Source: Alkalihalobacillus sp. LMS39 (GTDB taxonomy: Bacteria; Bacillota; Bacilli; Bacillales; Bacillaceae_F). Taken from it: 64,000 bases of DNA. This document shows positions 17,389 to 25,872 of this stretch, piece by piece. The position numbers were made by a program, and so were the translations under genes. Below the pieces are notes generated by a model. The model had not been told where the DNA came from and made no database searches. It was given only the letters and a program-made list of their open reading frames with translations. Location of the stretch: positions 4,725,171 to 4,789,170 of the forward strand of contig NZ_CP093300.1 of assembly GCF_022812285.1 (NCBI RefSeq), written 5' to 3'. Positions within the stretch are counted from its first letter, which is position 1; each line of letters starts with the position of its first letter.

Positions 17389-17417
17389 TATATACATATT
17401 GACATAGAAGTGAGCAA
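17389..17417 (-). promoter_or_regulatory. Possible SigA promoter for the ligase-racemase operon
   Basis: On the minus strand TTGCTC and TATATA are 17 bases apart, about 45 bases before the ATP-grasp start. A small dyad, CGGTGCATACCG, follows. The match is moderate. Confidence 0.35.
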
Positions 17418-17603
17418 ATTTGCAATACTAAATGGTTGTTTTTGTCTAGATATCAAAGGCATACTATGGTTTATTATGTATCATTGCCAAATATAAACTA
17501 TACATGCAAATTTAACTCATTTCCGTGTCTATCTACTTGGTATATTCTGATCGTATTATTCGAACATTTCTTTTATAATAATTGCATTTTTATTCATTAT
17601 TTG

Positions 17604-18773
17604 TTATATATTTTCTAAAAATACACGAATGACATCGGCGCCACCAATAACCGTACCTAATGTGCTACCTAAATTCGTTAAAACAACAATCAATAAAATT
17701 CTGGTTACTTTATTCCCCCAAAAGCCTTTTACAGTAAACACATCTTCAGATAAGCTTTCAAAATCTCCCACACTTGGGCGTTTAAAATAAGTTTGTACGA
17801 TACCAGCAAACCACCCAGCAGCCATTAGTGGATTTAGTGAACTAATCGGTGCCGCAACAAATGCCGTTACTACCGAAAGTGGGTGTCCAAATGCAAGGGC
17901 AGCTCCAATTGCAGCAAACGAACCATTCCATAAAATCCAGCTAATTGTCTGTTGCAGCCCTGCTGCTGGATTCGCATAAAAGGTATAACCGATGATTGCA
18001 AGGATTAGAATCGGTATCGCCCAACCTATCATTTTTGGAACTTTTGATTTTGGTGGCAATTTTGTTAACGCTTGTAAATTATGATCTTTCTTAATTTCTT
18101 CTTTTATTCCTGGCACATGCGCAGCACCTAGTACTGCAACGACTTTTTTTCCTGGTGCATCTTTAATTTTTTGAGCTAAATATTGGTCCCGCTCATCAAT
18201 AAGTGGTGTTTTTAATTGAGGAAATGATTCTGTAAATTCATCTAACATCGAATTAAGCATATCTTGTGACTTCATTTTTTCGAGTTCTTCTTCAGAAATC
18301 GTCTCGTTGCTAAATATCCCTGAGAATATGCCTAGTAACAATTTTGACTTTCCGACTAACCCCATTCCTCCCCATATCCTTGCGAAGGTTACTTGTATAT
18401 TTCGGTCAGCTAAGACGAGCGTTGCACCAATCTCTTTCGCTGAGTCAATTCCTTGAATCATTTCTTGTCCAGGTTTAATGCCAAACTGTTTCGCTAACCG
18501 CTTTTGAAAAGAAGAGATAAACAAATTCATGAGCAACAATGTGGCTTTTTTTTCTTTCACTACTTTAAAAATATCCATCTCTTTCCACTTGTTTTTATCC
18601 TTAATTGATTGGAAACGTTGTTCATCTAATTCAACACAAACAGAATCTGGCTTTTCAAACTCGATTACTTCTTTTACTTGCTCAGCACTTTTTTTCGAAA
18701 CATGAGCAGTCCCAATAAGGATGATTTCTTTATCTCCGAGCTGTATTCTCGTAATATTCTCCTCAGACATCAT
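17604..18773 (-). CDS. TraB/PrgY-family membrane protein
   Basis: This 389-residue protein has the TraB/TIKI-type N-terminal domain: IILIGTAHVSKKSAEQV with the conserved GTAHVS, CVELDEQRF, DRNIQVTFAR and a second conserved motif VVAVLGAAHVPGI. The last 140 residues hold about four membrane helices. Family members include enterococcal PrgY, which lowers exported peptide pheromone activity, and the metal-dependent Tiki proteases. The role in Bacillaceae is not established. AGAAGGAAGG precedes the ATG. It runs in the same direction as the ligase operon but 256 bases upstream, and is probably a separate unit. Confidence 0.87.
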   Translation of the reverse strand: MMSEENITRIQLGDKEIILIGTAHVSKKSAEQVKEVIEFEKPDSVCVELDEQRFQSIKDKNKWKEMDIFKVVKEKKATLLLMNLFISSFQKRLAKQFGIKPGQEMIQGIDSAKEIGATLVLADRNIQVTFARIWGGMGLVGKSKLLLGIFSGIFSNETISEEELEKMKSQDMLNSMLDEFTESFPQLKTPLIDERDQYLAQKIKDAPGKKVVAVLGAAHVPGIKEEIKKDHNLQALTKLPPKSKVPKMIGWAIPILILAIIGYTFYANPAAGLQQTISWILWNGSFAAIGAALAFGHPLSVVTAFVAAPISSLNPLMAAGWFAGIVQTYFKRPSVGDFESLSEDVFTVKGFWGNKVTRILLIVVLTNLGSTLGTVIGGADVIRVFLENI

Positions 18774-18962
18774 ATACCTTCCTTCTCTAATCTCTATTCG
18801 CCAACATTTTTGTAATATGTATATTATAGTTAATGATTCATTGTCTATCTATACTAGTATATCGTACTATTTTTTCATGTTTTTTTATATTTATTTTTTC
18901 TGTTATTTTATGAAAATGTATGGGTTTCTTTTTTCTATAGGAGGAGCGTTGAGTGACTAACA

Positions 18963-18996
18963 TTAAAAAAGCTCGTCTATCTAAGACAAGCATTTT
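18963..18996 (-). terminator. Terminator of the PAS histidine kinase gene
   Basis: On the minus strand GCTTGTCT-tagat-AGACGAGC is followed by six T. The stem overlaps the 3' end of the kinase coding region. Confidence 0.8.
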
Positions 18997-20089
18997 TAGG
19001 AAATCGTATAATAAACTGAGTTCCTTTGTTTATTACACTTTTAATTTGAAGTGAACCATTATGCTGGTTTTTAATAATGTTATTTGTAACCATCAAACCT
19101 AACCCTGTTCCTTCTTTTTTCGTTGTGAAAAAAGGTTCTCCTAGCCTGTCAATTGTTTCTTGAGTCATTCCAGGTCCTTCATCCGTTACCGTGATTTCAA
19201 ATTCTTCCTGTTCTTGTCTCACGCCAATCGTAATTTTCCCGCTTTTGTCCATCGCTTCTATTGCATTTTTTACTATATTAATGAACACTTGTTTAACTTG
19301 ATGTTCAATACATTCCATCCGATAAAAAGGACTTTCGTATAATGCTTCTATCGTAACATTTTTCATAATGGCCTGTGGCTGCATGAGAACAACCACTTGC
19401 TCTAGTAATTCTTTTATATTCACTTCTTTATAATCAGAAAGCTGTGGTTTCGAAAAGGTCAACAGTTCTTTAATAATCGTTTCAATTCGGTTGAATTCCA
19501 TGTCCATAATATCAAAATAATGTTCATTCCATTGCCTGTTTGCTTTAATTAACTGCATAAACCCTTTTAATGACGTAAGTGGGTTTCGAATTTCATGCGC
19601 GATTCCTGCAGACATTTGTGCAAGAAATGAAAGCTGTTCCCACTCCTGCAAAAGCTGCTCGGTCTTCTTTCTTTCAGTCACATCACGAAATGTGATGACC
19701 GTTCCTACATGTTTTCCTTTTTCAAGCATTGGTTTTACTGTATATTCAACAGGAAATGACGTACCGTTTTTATGCCAAAAAATATCATCTTCAATAAACA
19801 TGCTTTCCCCATTCGTTAACGCATGATAAACAGGACAGTCTATCAACGGGACATGTTTGCCATCTTTATCTGTATGATGAATTAAATCGTGTAAATTATT
19901 ATATGCAAAGTCCGTAATCATGTAACCTGTTAATTTTTCAGCTGCTTTATTCCAAAAAACAACATTCGCTTGAAGATCAATCCCATAAATTCCTTCTGCT
20001 ACAGAATCTAAAATGAGTTGGTTAATATGATTGGCTTTTTCTAATTCGCTTTGTATATCATTTTGAATTTCCAAGTTTTTATCGTACAT
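18977..20089 (-). CDS. PAS-domain soluble histidine kinase, sporulation-kinase type
   Basis: This 370-residue cytoplasmic kinase has no membrane segment. A PAS domain spans about 25-145, with ILDSVAEGIYGIDLQANVVFWN and a closing VGTVITFRDVTERKK. HisKA follows with the phospho-accepting His in MSAGIAHEIRNPLTSLKGFMQ. The HATPase domain has the N box NIVKNAIEAM, G1 DEGPGM and G2 GTGLGLMV. The HEIRNPLTSLKGF form is shared with the KinA-E and Spo0A-phosphorelay kinases of Bacillus. No response regulator is nearby, which is usual for that group. Start ATG has AAAGGAC upstream. The phosphorelay role is inferred from resemblance. Confidence 0.88.
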   Translation of the reverse strand: MYDKNLEIQNDIQSELEKANHINQLILDSVAEGIYGIDLQANVVFWNKAAEKLTGYMITDFAYNNLHDLIHHTDKDGKHVPLIDCPVYHALTNGESMFIEDDIFWHKNGTSFPVEYTVKPMLEKGKHVGTVITFRDVTERKKTEQLLQEWEQLSFLAQMSAGIAHEIRNPLTSLKGFMQLIKANRQWNEHYFDIMDMEFNRIETIIKELLTFSKPQLSDYKEVNIKELLEQVVVLMQPQAIMKNVTIEALYESPFYRMECIEHQVKQVFINIVKNAIEAMDKSGKITIGVRQEQEEFEITVTDEGPGMTQETIDRLGEPFFTTKKEGTGLGLMVTNNIIKNQHNGSLQIKSVINKGTQFIIRFPKNACLR

Positions 20090-20196
20090 TAATTTTGTCC
20101 TTTTTTTATCTAGTATACCTAAATTTACCTAATCCGTCGAAATGGGCTTTTGCTTCAAATGAATAAACAGCAACTTAGAAGTAGTTGTTGTTTCTA

Positions 20197-20380
20197 AACG
20201 GACATTCATTCCGCTATTTTGCTCTAAATGTGCTTTTTTCCATTTCTTTCGGACAACTATTCCGCTAAACACCAAAAATCACTCTGAAATTCTACCATTT
20301 CCTTGATTTAGCGGAACCAGTGTCCGATAGGTTTGAAAAACACCGATGTTTTCGACATTAGCGGAATAAATGTCCGTTAG
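20197..20380. repeat. R1 repeat copy B
   Basis: Four units start near 20199, 20250, 20309 and 20359, two forward and two inverted. The last unit contains the stop codon (TAA) of the GAF histidine kinase gene, so the element begins exactly where that gene ends. Confidence 0.9.
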
Positions 20381-21981
20381 TGTGTGCCATTCGCTGGTAA
20401 CAATATTGTAAATGTCGTTCCTTTTCCCTTTTCACTTTGCACGAGGACTTTTCCTTTATGCAGTTCGATAATATTGTAACTCATTGCCATTCCAAGCCCT
20501 AAGCCATTTTCTTTTGTTGAGAAAAACGGTGTCGCTAGTTTTTCCACGGTTTTTTCGTCCATCCCAATACCATTATCTTGGATTCTAATTTCAATGAATT
20601 GATTATCTTCACTTAAATGTACCGAAATATAAATCTCTCCGCCTTCTTCTGTTGCATCTAGGCTGTTTTGTAATATATTAATAAACACTTGTTTTAGTTT
20701 ATCTTCATCGACATATGTCTTGTCTTTATATGCTGAATCAAAAGAAAGGTGGATGTCTTTACATGATATCTGACTTTCCATTAAAGTTATCGTATCCTGC
20801 ATAATCTTATGAATCGATGTATATGACTTTGTTATTTCCCTTTGATTTGGCTTGGCCATTAATACAAACTGCTGAACTAAACTTTTAATCCGTTCTAATT
20901 CACTAAAAATAATACGGAAATAATCTTCAAGCTTCTTATCCCCAGGCTTGAGATATGTTTTAAACAACTGCATTAATCCGATAATTGATGTTAATGGATT
21001 ACGAATTTCATGCGCTAACCCCGCACTAATCTTTCCTATATCTGATAATTTTTCACTCGCCATGAGTTGTTTTTCTAATAATAGCCGTTCCGTTATATTA
21101 CGAAGCTGTCCGAATGCACCAATGATTTCATGGCGGTCATCATAAATTGGATAAGAATCGAAAAGTAGGATTTTGTCAGCAACATTGATCTCAACATCCT
21201 CGTACTTCGCTTTTTCTTCTATTACATCTTTCATATAATGTCCAATAGAGCCAATTTTTTTCACCGATTGATGCATCACATCAAATTTATTACAACCTAA
21301 AATTTCTTCAGCATAAGGGTTTAATTCAATCACTACCCCATCTTCATTCGTAATGATCATTCCATTTCGACTATTTTCCAGGATCACTTGATTCAGAATT
21401 AAAAGTTCTTTGTTCTGCTTATTTACTTTTACTTCTCTTTCAATGGAATCAACAGCTGATTTTAATAGTCCTAGATGAAATGAACTTGCATTTTGGGCCG
21501 CCATCATGACAGAAATCGTTCCTTCTACTTTCCCTCCATGTGTAAAAGGAACAGAGAAGCATGCACTTTCATGTAAGCTCTCATGAAAATGATCTTGGCC
21601 AATCATTTTAACTGGCTGCTCTAAATGAAGTGCTAATGATACGCTGTTAGTTCCAAGTTCTTCTTCGGTAAACTGAATACCTATCGATAATCCTAAAGAC
21701 TCAATTTGACCTTTTATGGATTCATCTCCGTACAATTCTAAAATAATGCCTTCATTATTTGAAATGACAATTAACACAGGTGTATGTTCTAAGTCAGAAA
21801 TAAGCTTTGTCATAAATTTTCTTGCTACTGAAATGACATCACCTAAATTATCTTTGATTTCCTTTATTTTATTTTTCGTAATACAAACTTTTGGAATTAA
21901 CCTATCATTAGGAGTCATGTTGAACTCATTCAAGCATCTTTGGTGAGAGACTTTTATATAATTGTCAATCTTATCTACCAT
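20377..21981 (-). CDS. Histidine kinase with AcoR-type GAF sensor, PAS, HisKA and HATPase
   Basis: This 534-residue protein has no membrane segment. Residues about 10-185 resemble the sensory N-terminus of sigma-54 activators of the AcoR kind: SHQRCLNEFNMTP, FTEEELGTNSVSLALHL and ESACFSVPFTHGGKVEGTI. A PAS domain follows (about 195-310, NGMIITNEDGVVIELNPYAEEILG). Then come HisKA with GLAHEIRNPLTSIIGLMQ and HATPase with NILQNSLDAT, DNGIGM and GLGLGMAM. Pairing this GAF with a kinase rather than an AAA+ activator is unusual. The kinase core again resembles sporulation kinases. The ligand is unknown. Its stop codon lies in an R1 repeat. Confidence 0.87.
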   Translation of the reverse strand: MVDKIDNYIKVSHQRCLNEFNMTPNDRLIPKVCITKNKIKEIKDNLGDVISVARKFMTKLISDLEHTPVLIVISNNEGIILELYGDESIKGQIESLGLSIGIQFTEEELGTNSVSLALHLEQPVKMIGQDHFHESLHESACFSVPFTHGGKVEGTISVMMAAQNASSFHLGLLKSAVDSIEREVKVNKQNKELLILNQVILENSRNGMIITNEDGVVIELNPYAEEILGCNKFDVMHQSVKKIGSIGHYMKDVIEEKAKYEDVEINVADKILLFDSYPIYDDRHEIIGAFGQLRNITERLLLEKQLMASEKLSDIGKISAGLAHEIRNPLTSIIGLMQLFKTYLKPGDKKLEDYFRIIFSELERIKSLVQQFVLMAKPNQREITKSYTSIHKIMQDTITLMESQISCKDIHLSFDSAYKDKTYVDEDKLKQVFINILQNSLDATEEGGEIYISVHLSEDNQFIEIRIQDNGIGMDEKTVEKLATPFFSTKENGLGLGMAMSYNIIELHKGKVLVQSEKGKGTTFTILLPANGTH

Positions 21982-22108
21982 GATAAACCCCTCATTTTAT
22001 ACATTCCTTTTCCTACCAAACAAAAAAAGAGAATGTAAAATACTACATCATAGTATATAACATATCTCCTTCATTTATCTAACTAAAAACCATTATCATT
22101 ACAAAAAC

Positions 22109-22648
22109 TTATGAAAATATCGCGATACCAACTAAACCTGATAAAAGGATAACAAAAACTGGATGTAATTTCCACTTTATTAGCGCGAATAAAGAGAAAA
22201 AGAAAATAAAGAAAACAGAGACTGTATTCCATGAAAGAGGGGAAATAACATCATTTACAATCGCGAATCGAATCGCGGCATACACAATGAGGGCCGTAAT
22301 TATCGGGCGTAACCCGTAAAAAGCTGATTTAACATGCTTATTCTCATTCATTTTATAAAAGAAAACGGATATCACAATGACAAATAAAAACGACGGCAAT
22401 ACCATTCCAAGCCCTGCTGCAATAGCACCAGGAATACCTGCAACATGATGTCCTACAAAAATGGCACTATTCGTTGCAATAGGACCCGGTGACATCCCAG
22501 CTAACCCAATAATATCGGTGAATTGCTGTGATGTCATCCACCCTTGTTTCATAACTTCTAACTCAATGATGGGGATCATCGCATAGCCACCGCCAAAAGA
22601 AACGATGCCAATGACAAAAAAGGCAAAGAACAATTCAAGGAAAACCAT
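22109..22648 (-). CDS. Chromate transporter half protein, CHR C-type partner
   Basis: The 179-residue membrane protein has the single CHR domain: FFVIGIVSFGGGYAMIPII, then GLAGMSPGPIATNSAIFVG. It has about five or six helices. Two short CHR proteins together replace the two-domain ChrA exporter, as in B. subtilis YwrA/YwrB. The ATG at 22648 is preferred, with AAGGGAT upstream, leaving two bases after the partner gene stop. Chromate or another oxyanion as substrate is taken from the family and not shown here. Confidence 0.88.
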   Translation of the reverse strand: MVFLELFFAFFVIGIVSFGGGYAMIPIIELEVMKQGWMTSQQFTDIIGLAGMSPGPIATNSAIFVGHHVAGIPGAIAAGLGMVLPSFLFVIVISVFFYKMNENKHVKSAFYGLRPIITALIVYAAIRFAIVNDVISPLSWNTVSVFFIFFFSLFALIKWKLHPVFVILLSGLVGIAIFS

Positions 22649-22650
22649 GC

Positions 22651-23277
22651 TTAAATCCCTTCTCCCATAAACCACTCATATTTTCTTTCTTCTCTTTTTG
22701 TTTCATTAGTTTTTTGAAGATAGCCTAATTTTTCTTTCCACTGAACAACAAAAACACCTAAGAAAATCCCAATTATAATTAACAAAGCCGGATGGATGTG
22801 TAAGAAAAGCAAGCAAAATAACGAACCGGATACGATTGATAACGTTGTTTTATCAAATATCGCTTTTTTCCCGATCGAATACGCTGCATATACGATAAGT
22901 GCAATGACGGTGATTCGTATCGCTTGGAACGCTGCTTCTACCTTAGGATGGTCTTGAACATGGTAAAAAGCGATACTTATCCCAATAACGATTAAAAAAG
23001 TAGGTAAAAAGATTCCTAGTAATGCTGCAACTGCACCACGAATGCCAGCCATTCGATATCCGATAAAGGTAGCGGAGTTAATCGCAATGGCTCCTGGAAG
23101 TGAACTTGCGACTGCAATAACATCATCCATTTCAGACTTCTTAACCCATTTTTGTTTATCAACTAGCTCCCGCTCTATCACAGGAATGACCGCATAGCCT
23201 CCACCAAACGTAACAGGGCCTATTTTAAAAAATGACCAGAACAGCTGCCATAATATACTGCTTTTCGCCGATTTCAT
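22651..23277 (-). CDS. Chromate transporter half protein, CHR N-type partner
   Basis: This 208-residue single CHR-domain membrane protein is the first gene of the split pair. Motifs are FFKIGPVTFGGGYAVIPVIE and ASSLPGAIAINSATFIGYR. The last 25 residues are charged and cytoplasmic. AGAAGGGG precedes the ATG. It is translated with the downstream half (two-base gap), which supports assembly of an antiparallel pair. No chrS-like regulator was found next to it. Confidence 0.88.
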   Translation of the reverse strand: MKSAKSSILWQLFWSFFKIGPVTFGGGYAVIPVIERELVDKQKWVKKSEMDDVIAVASSLPGAIAINSATFIGYRMAGIRGAVAALLGIFLPTFLIVIGISIAFYHVQDHPKVEAAFQAIRITVIALIVYAAYSIGKKAIFDKTTLSIVSGSLFCLLFLHIHPALLIIIGIFLGVFVVQWKEKLGYLQKTNETKREERKYEWFMGEGI

Positions 23278-23344
23278 ATTACCCCTTCTTTCTGCTCATT
23301 TCCTTTCCCTCTCAACTTTTAACCAAATCGGAAAAAAGTTTGTA

Positions 23345-23432
23345 AAAAAAAAGAGATGTAGTTATTTTTAGTTTACCACACTATACTTTTACCCAAAAGG
23401 GTTTAAAGTGGTAAAAAAACTATACATCTTAA
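23345..23432 (-). terminator. Very long imperfect hairpin after the ROK gene
   Basis: On the minus strand, AGATGTATAGTT, TTTACCAC and ACCC pair in order with GGGT, GTGGTAAA and AACTACATCT across a TTTT loop, then nine T follow. A terminator for the ROK gene is the simple reading. The stem of about 30 bp with bulges is longer than usual and could derive from a small inverted-repeat element. Confidence 0.6.
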
Positions 23433-23461
23433 ATTTTTTATGAATCGTCTGTAAAGAAATT

Positions 23462-24628
23462 TTATACAAAATAAGACTGAAACGCTTGGATTGCTGCTCC
23501 AATCGCTATCGCATCTGCCCCAAACGTCCCCTTACTAAATGTTATTAAACTTTTATCTTCAATATACAAATGAGATTTTGCTTGTTTCACAACCTCTTGA
23601 TAATACCAATTTGACTCTGAAATAAGGTGACCATGTAATACAACTAATTCCGGATGAAGCACATTCACCATATTTGCTATCCCAATGGCATAGTAATAAG
23701 CTGCCTTTTCGACAATTTTGATGACGGACGGGTTTCCACGTTTCAACTCATAGAGTAAATCTGAAAATGTAACGTCTGTTTCTTCATTCACTGTCTGTTT
23801 CCACTCTTCGACCATAGCCCCAAACGTTGCAAAGTGAGAAAGCGATCCTTTTTTGCCTTTAGTCGTTGGTGTATCTCCAGCATGAACAATAATATGACCA
23901 TACGCACTTGAATCTCCTAGTTTTGAATGTAGAAGTTGACCATTACAAATTACACCACAACGAATCCCATAGCCACCAATGACATATAATATATTTTCAT
24001 AAGATGGATATTGACTATACTCCGCAACAACAGCAGAGTTCGCACCATTATCGACGACGATTTTCACTGGGAAATACTCATGTAATTGCCGAGCGACATG
24101 TACATTTTCCCATCTTGGAGCTAGAAACGCTTCAGGCTTTACGATAATCCCTTCTTCTCGTTGTACGGGACCTACAGTTCCAACACCTATGCCTAGTAAT
24201 TGGTTCCAAGCTATATTATACTCAGTAATCCACTTGGTAATAATCTGTTTCATTTTTGCAAAAACAATCGAAGGGGTCTCCTTTTCTGTCATTGCAAAAG
24301 AAGTTTGTTCAATTGTATGATAAGCGAGATTTACTAATACGATCTTTGTTTGAATTCTTGAAATATCAATTCCGATAATATAAGCCGCTTTTTCATTCAC
24401 TTTATATAGTACAGGTGGCCGCCCTCCACTTGATTCCCCATATCCACATTCTACAATGACATTCGAATATACCAAGTCATCCATAAAACGATTTAACGTT
24501 GTTTGTTTTGTTTTCGTTAAAAGGAGTAAATCATTTTTCGTTATCGGTCCCCGTTGATGAATAAGATGATATATTTTTTTAGGCCATTGATTTTTTATAG
24601 AATCGTCTTCTAGAAATTCCTTTAACAT
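23462..24628 (-). CDS. ROK-family transcriptional regulator, NagC/XylR type
   Basis: This 388-residue protein has a winged-helix DNA-binding N-terminus (residues about 15-75, GPITKNDLLLLTKTKQTTLNR shortened here to its core) and GESSGGRPPVLYKV. An actin-like ROK domain follows with IIGIDISRIQTKIVLV and GIGVGTVGPVQREEGI. The usual zinc-binding Cys cluster of ROK proteins is not evident. GYGIRCGVICNGQLLHSKLGD... occupies the sugar-site region. It should respond to a sugar or sugar phosphate, but no sugar operon adjoins it, so the target is unknown. It diverges from the HD hydrolase gene and is not followed by a co-directional gene before the chr pair. Confidence 0.85.
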   Translation of the reverse strand: MLKEFLEDDSIKNQWPKKIYHLIHQRGPITKNDLLLLTKTKQTTLNRFMDDLVYSNVIVECGYGESSGGRPPVLYKVNEKAAYIIGIDISRIQTKIVLVNLAYHTIEQTSFAMTEKETPSIVFAKMKQIITKWITEYNIAWNQLLGIGVGTVGPVQREEGIIVKPEAFLAPRWENVHVARQLHEYFPVKIVVDNGANSAVVAEYSQYPSYENILYVIGGYGIRCGVICNGQLLHSKLGDSSAYGHIIVHAGDTPTTKGKKGSLSHFATFGAMVEEWKQTVNEETDVTFSDLLYELKRGNPSVIKIVEKAAYYYAIGIANMVNVLHPELVVLHGHLISESNWYYQEVVKQAKSHLYIEDKSLITFSKGTFGADAIAIGAAIQAFQSYFV

Positions 24629-24705
24629 TTCATCACCTACTACACTTCAATAATAGATCTAGTATAGCGATTTCCACTAAAATAGCAAAGCATCGATTAT
24701 ATTGA

Positions 24706-24733
24706 TTGACAGATACTAATTTATATGTATAAT
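24706..24733 (+). promoter_or_regulatory. SigA promoter of the HD hydrolase gene
   Basis: TTGACA and TATAAT are both exact, with a 16-base spacer. Transcription should start near 24740 and give a leader of about 110 bases. Confidence 0.75.
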
Positions 24734-24744
24734 TTTACATATAT

Positions 24745-24830
24745 TTTACGGACTGATAAACCGTGGTTACATGCCACTCTCAAGTATGGGCCGGTTTCGT
24801 ATCTCTAACAAGATATGAAGCCGGTCTTTT
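24745..24830 (+). promoter_or_regulatory. Structured mRNA leader with terminator-like hairpin
   Basis: Within the leader, ACGG can pair with CCGT and GTGG with CCAC around short loops, and the two share bases. Then GCCGGTTTCGTATCT pairs with AGATATGAAGCCGG, followed by TCTTTTC. This has the shape of an aptamer plus attenuator placed before AGGAGG. No known riboswitch class was recognised. Confidence 0.5.
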
Positions 24831-24852
24831 CGGTTGTGAAGGAGGAAACATT

Positions 24853-25827
24853 ATGTACATTGCAGAAAACAAAGAACAATTTACTGACCCATTTTACCAA
24901 ACGACAGTCGAGCTATATCCGTGGGAAAGTGAACTACTACAATCCCCTGTCATCCGGCGACTGAAATTTCTTTCCCATTATGGAACAGGTTCTTTCACCA
25001 CTTCAGCTAAGCATAGTCGATTTGAACATACACTTGGTGTATGGACAATCATTTCTAGTTTCTTTCAAAAAGAAGAAGAACTACGGATCGCTGCCCTTCT
25101 TCATGATATCGGGCATCTTCCTTTTTCACATGCGGTTGAACGCACATTAGGATTTAATCATCATGCTTTAACCGAGTCCTTAATAAAAGACGAAGCCATT
25201 GGTTCTATTTTGCAAAAATATGGGTTTGACCCATTTCGAATTATTGATATTTTAAATACGGATTCTCCGCTTTCACATAAAACAAATTATTTAAGCGCTG
25301 ACCATTTAGACAGTTTTCTCCGTGATTCTTATATGCTCGGAAAACGAATGAAACATCCTGCTGACATCATACAAAAAATTACATTTCATCATCATTATGT
25401 TGAAGCAGATATCGATACCGCCAAGACCATAATGGAAGCGATCCATTTCGACCATACGCACTTTCTTCATCCTACATTGTTAGCGCTAGACGTTTTATTA
25501 GCGGAAGCAATCAAAGTTTATGCTTCGCACCATCATGTTGAACTTTCTGTCATCCAAGGGCTAACAAACCAAGAACTCATTCAGTTATTAGCAAGCAGTC
25601 ATGTTCAACTGATTCACGAGCTTCTCTCTATTATTATGTTTTACCCTGAAAAAATATTGGTCCAACAAGCTGCAGGTGAAAATACAAGAACTATGGGTGT
25701 CAAAAAAGTGTATGACAAATCACCGCTTGTAGACGGGAATCCACTCCCTTCCCTTTGTCATGAATCACATCAGTTGTTGCAATCCATTCGAGCGTTACAA
25801 CGACAATATTACTTTACCATCATTTAA
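24853..25827 (+). CDS. HD-domain phosphohydrolase
   Basis: This 324-residue protein has the HD metal-site motifs in order: SRFEHTLGVW (first His), LLHDIGHLPFSHAVE (HD pair) and SADHLDSFLRD (final Asp). It resembles the large family of dNTP triphosphohydrolase- and SpoT-like HD proteins, such as YwfO. The ATG at 24853 is chosen because AAGGAGGAAAC lies just upstream; an earlier GTG at 24763 would begin inside the structured leader. The substrate is not known. It stands alone behind its own promoter and leader, divergent from the ROK gene. Confidence 0.85.
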   Translation: MYIAENKEQFTDPFYQTTVELYPWESELLQSPVIRRLKFLSHYGTGSFTTSAKHSRFEHTLGVWTIISSFFQKEEELRIAALLHDIGHLPFSHAVERTLGFNHHALTESLIKDEAIGSILQKYGFDPFRIIDILNTDSPLSHKTNYLSADHLDSFLRDSYMLGKRMKHPADIIQKITFHHHYVEADIDTAKTIMEAIHFDHTHFLHPTLLALDVLLAEAIKVYASHHHVELSVIQGLTNQELIQLLASSHVQLIHELLSIIMFYPEKILVQQAAGENTRTMGVKKVYDKSPLVDGNPLPSLCHESHQLLQSIRALQRQYYFTII

Positions 25828-25830
25828 TAA

Positions 25831-25862
25831 CGAAGAGGTACCCGAGCATTCTCGGATACCTC
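25831..25862. terminator. Hairpin between convergent HD hydrolase and LLM genes
   Basis: GAGGTAcCCGAGcattCTCGGaTACCTC forms a strong stem, but the T run is weak on both strands. It probably ends both transcripts. Confidence 0.6.
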
Positions 25863-25872
25863 ATTCAGTCAG

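Noticed and set aside
24745-24830. Purine, THF, SAM, ykkC or T-box riboswitch in the HD leader
   Set aside because: None of the conserved cores of these classes was found; it is reported only as an unclassified leader.
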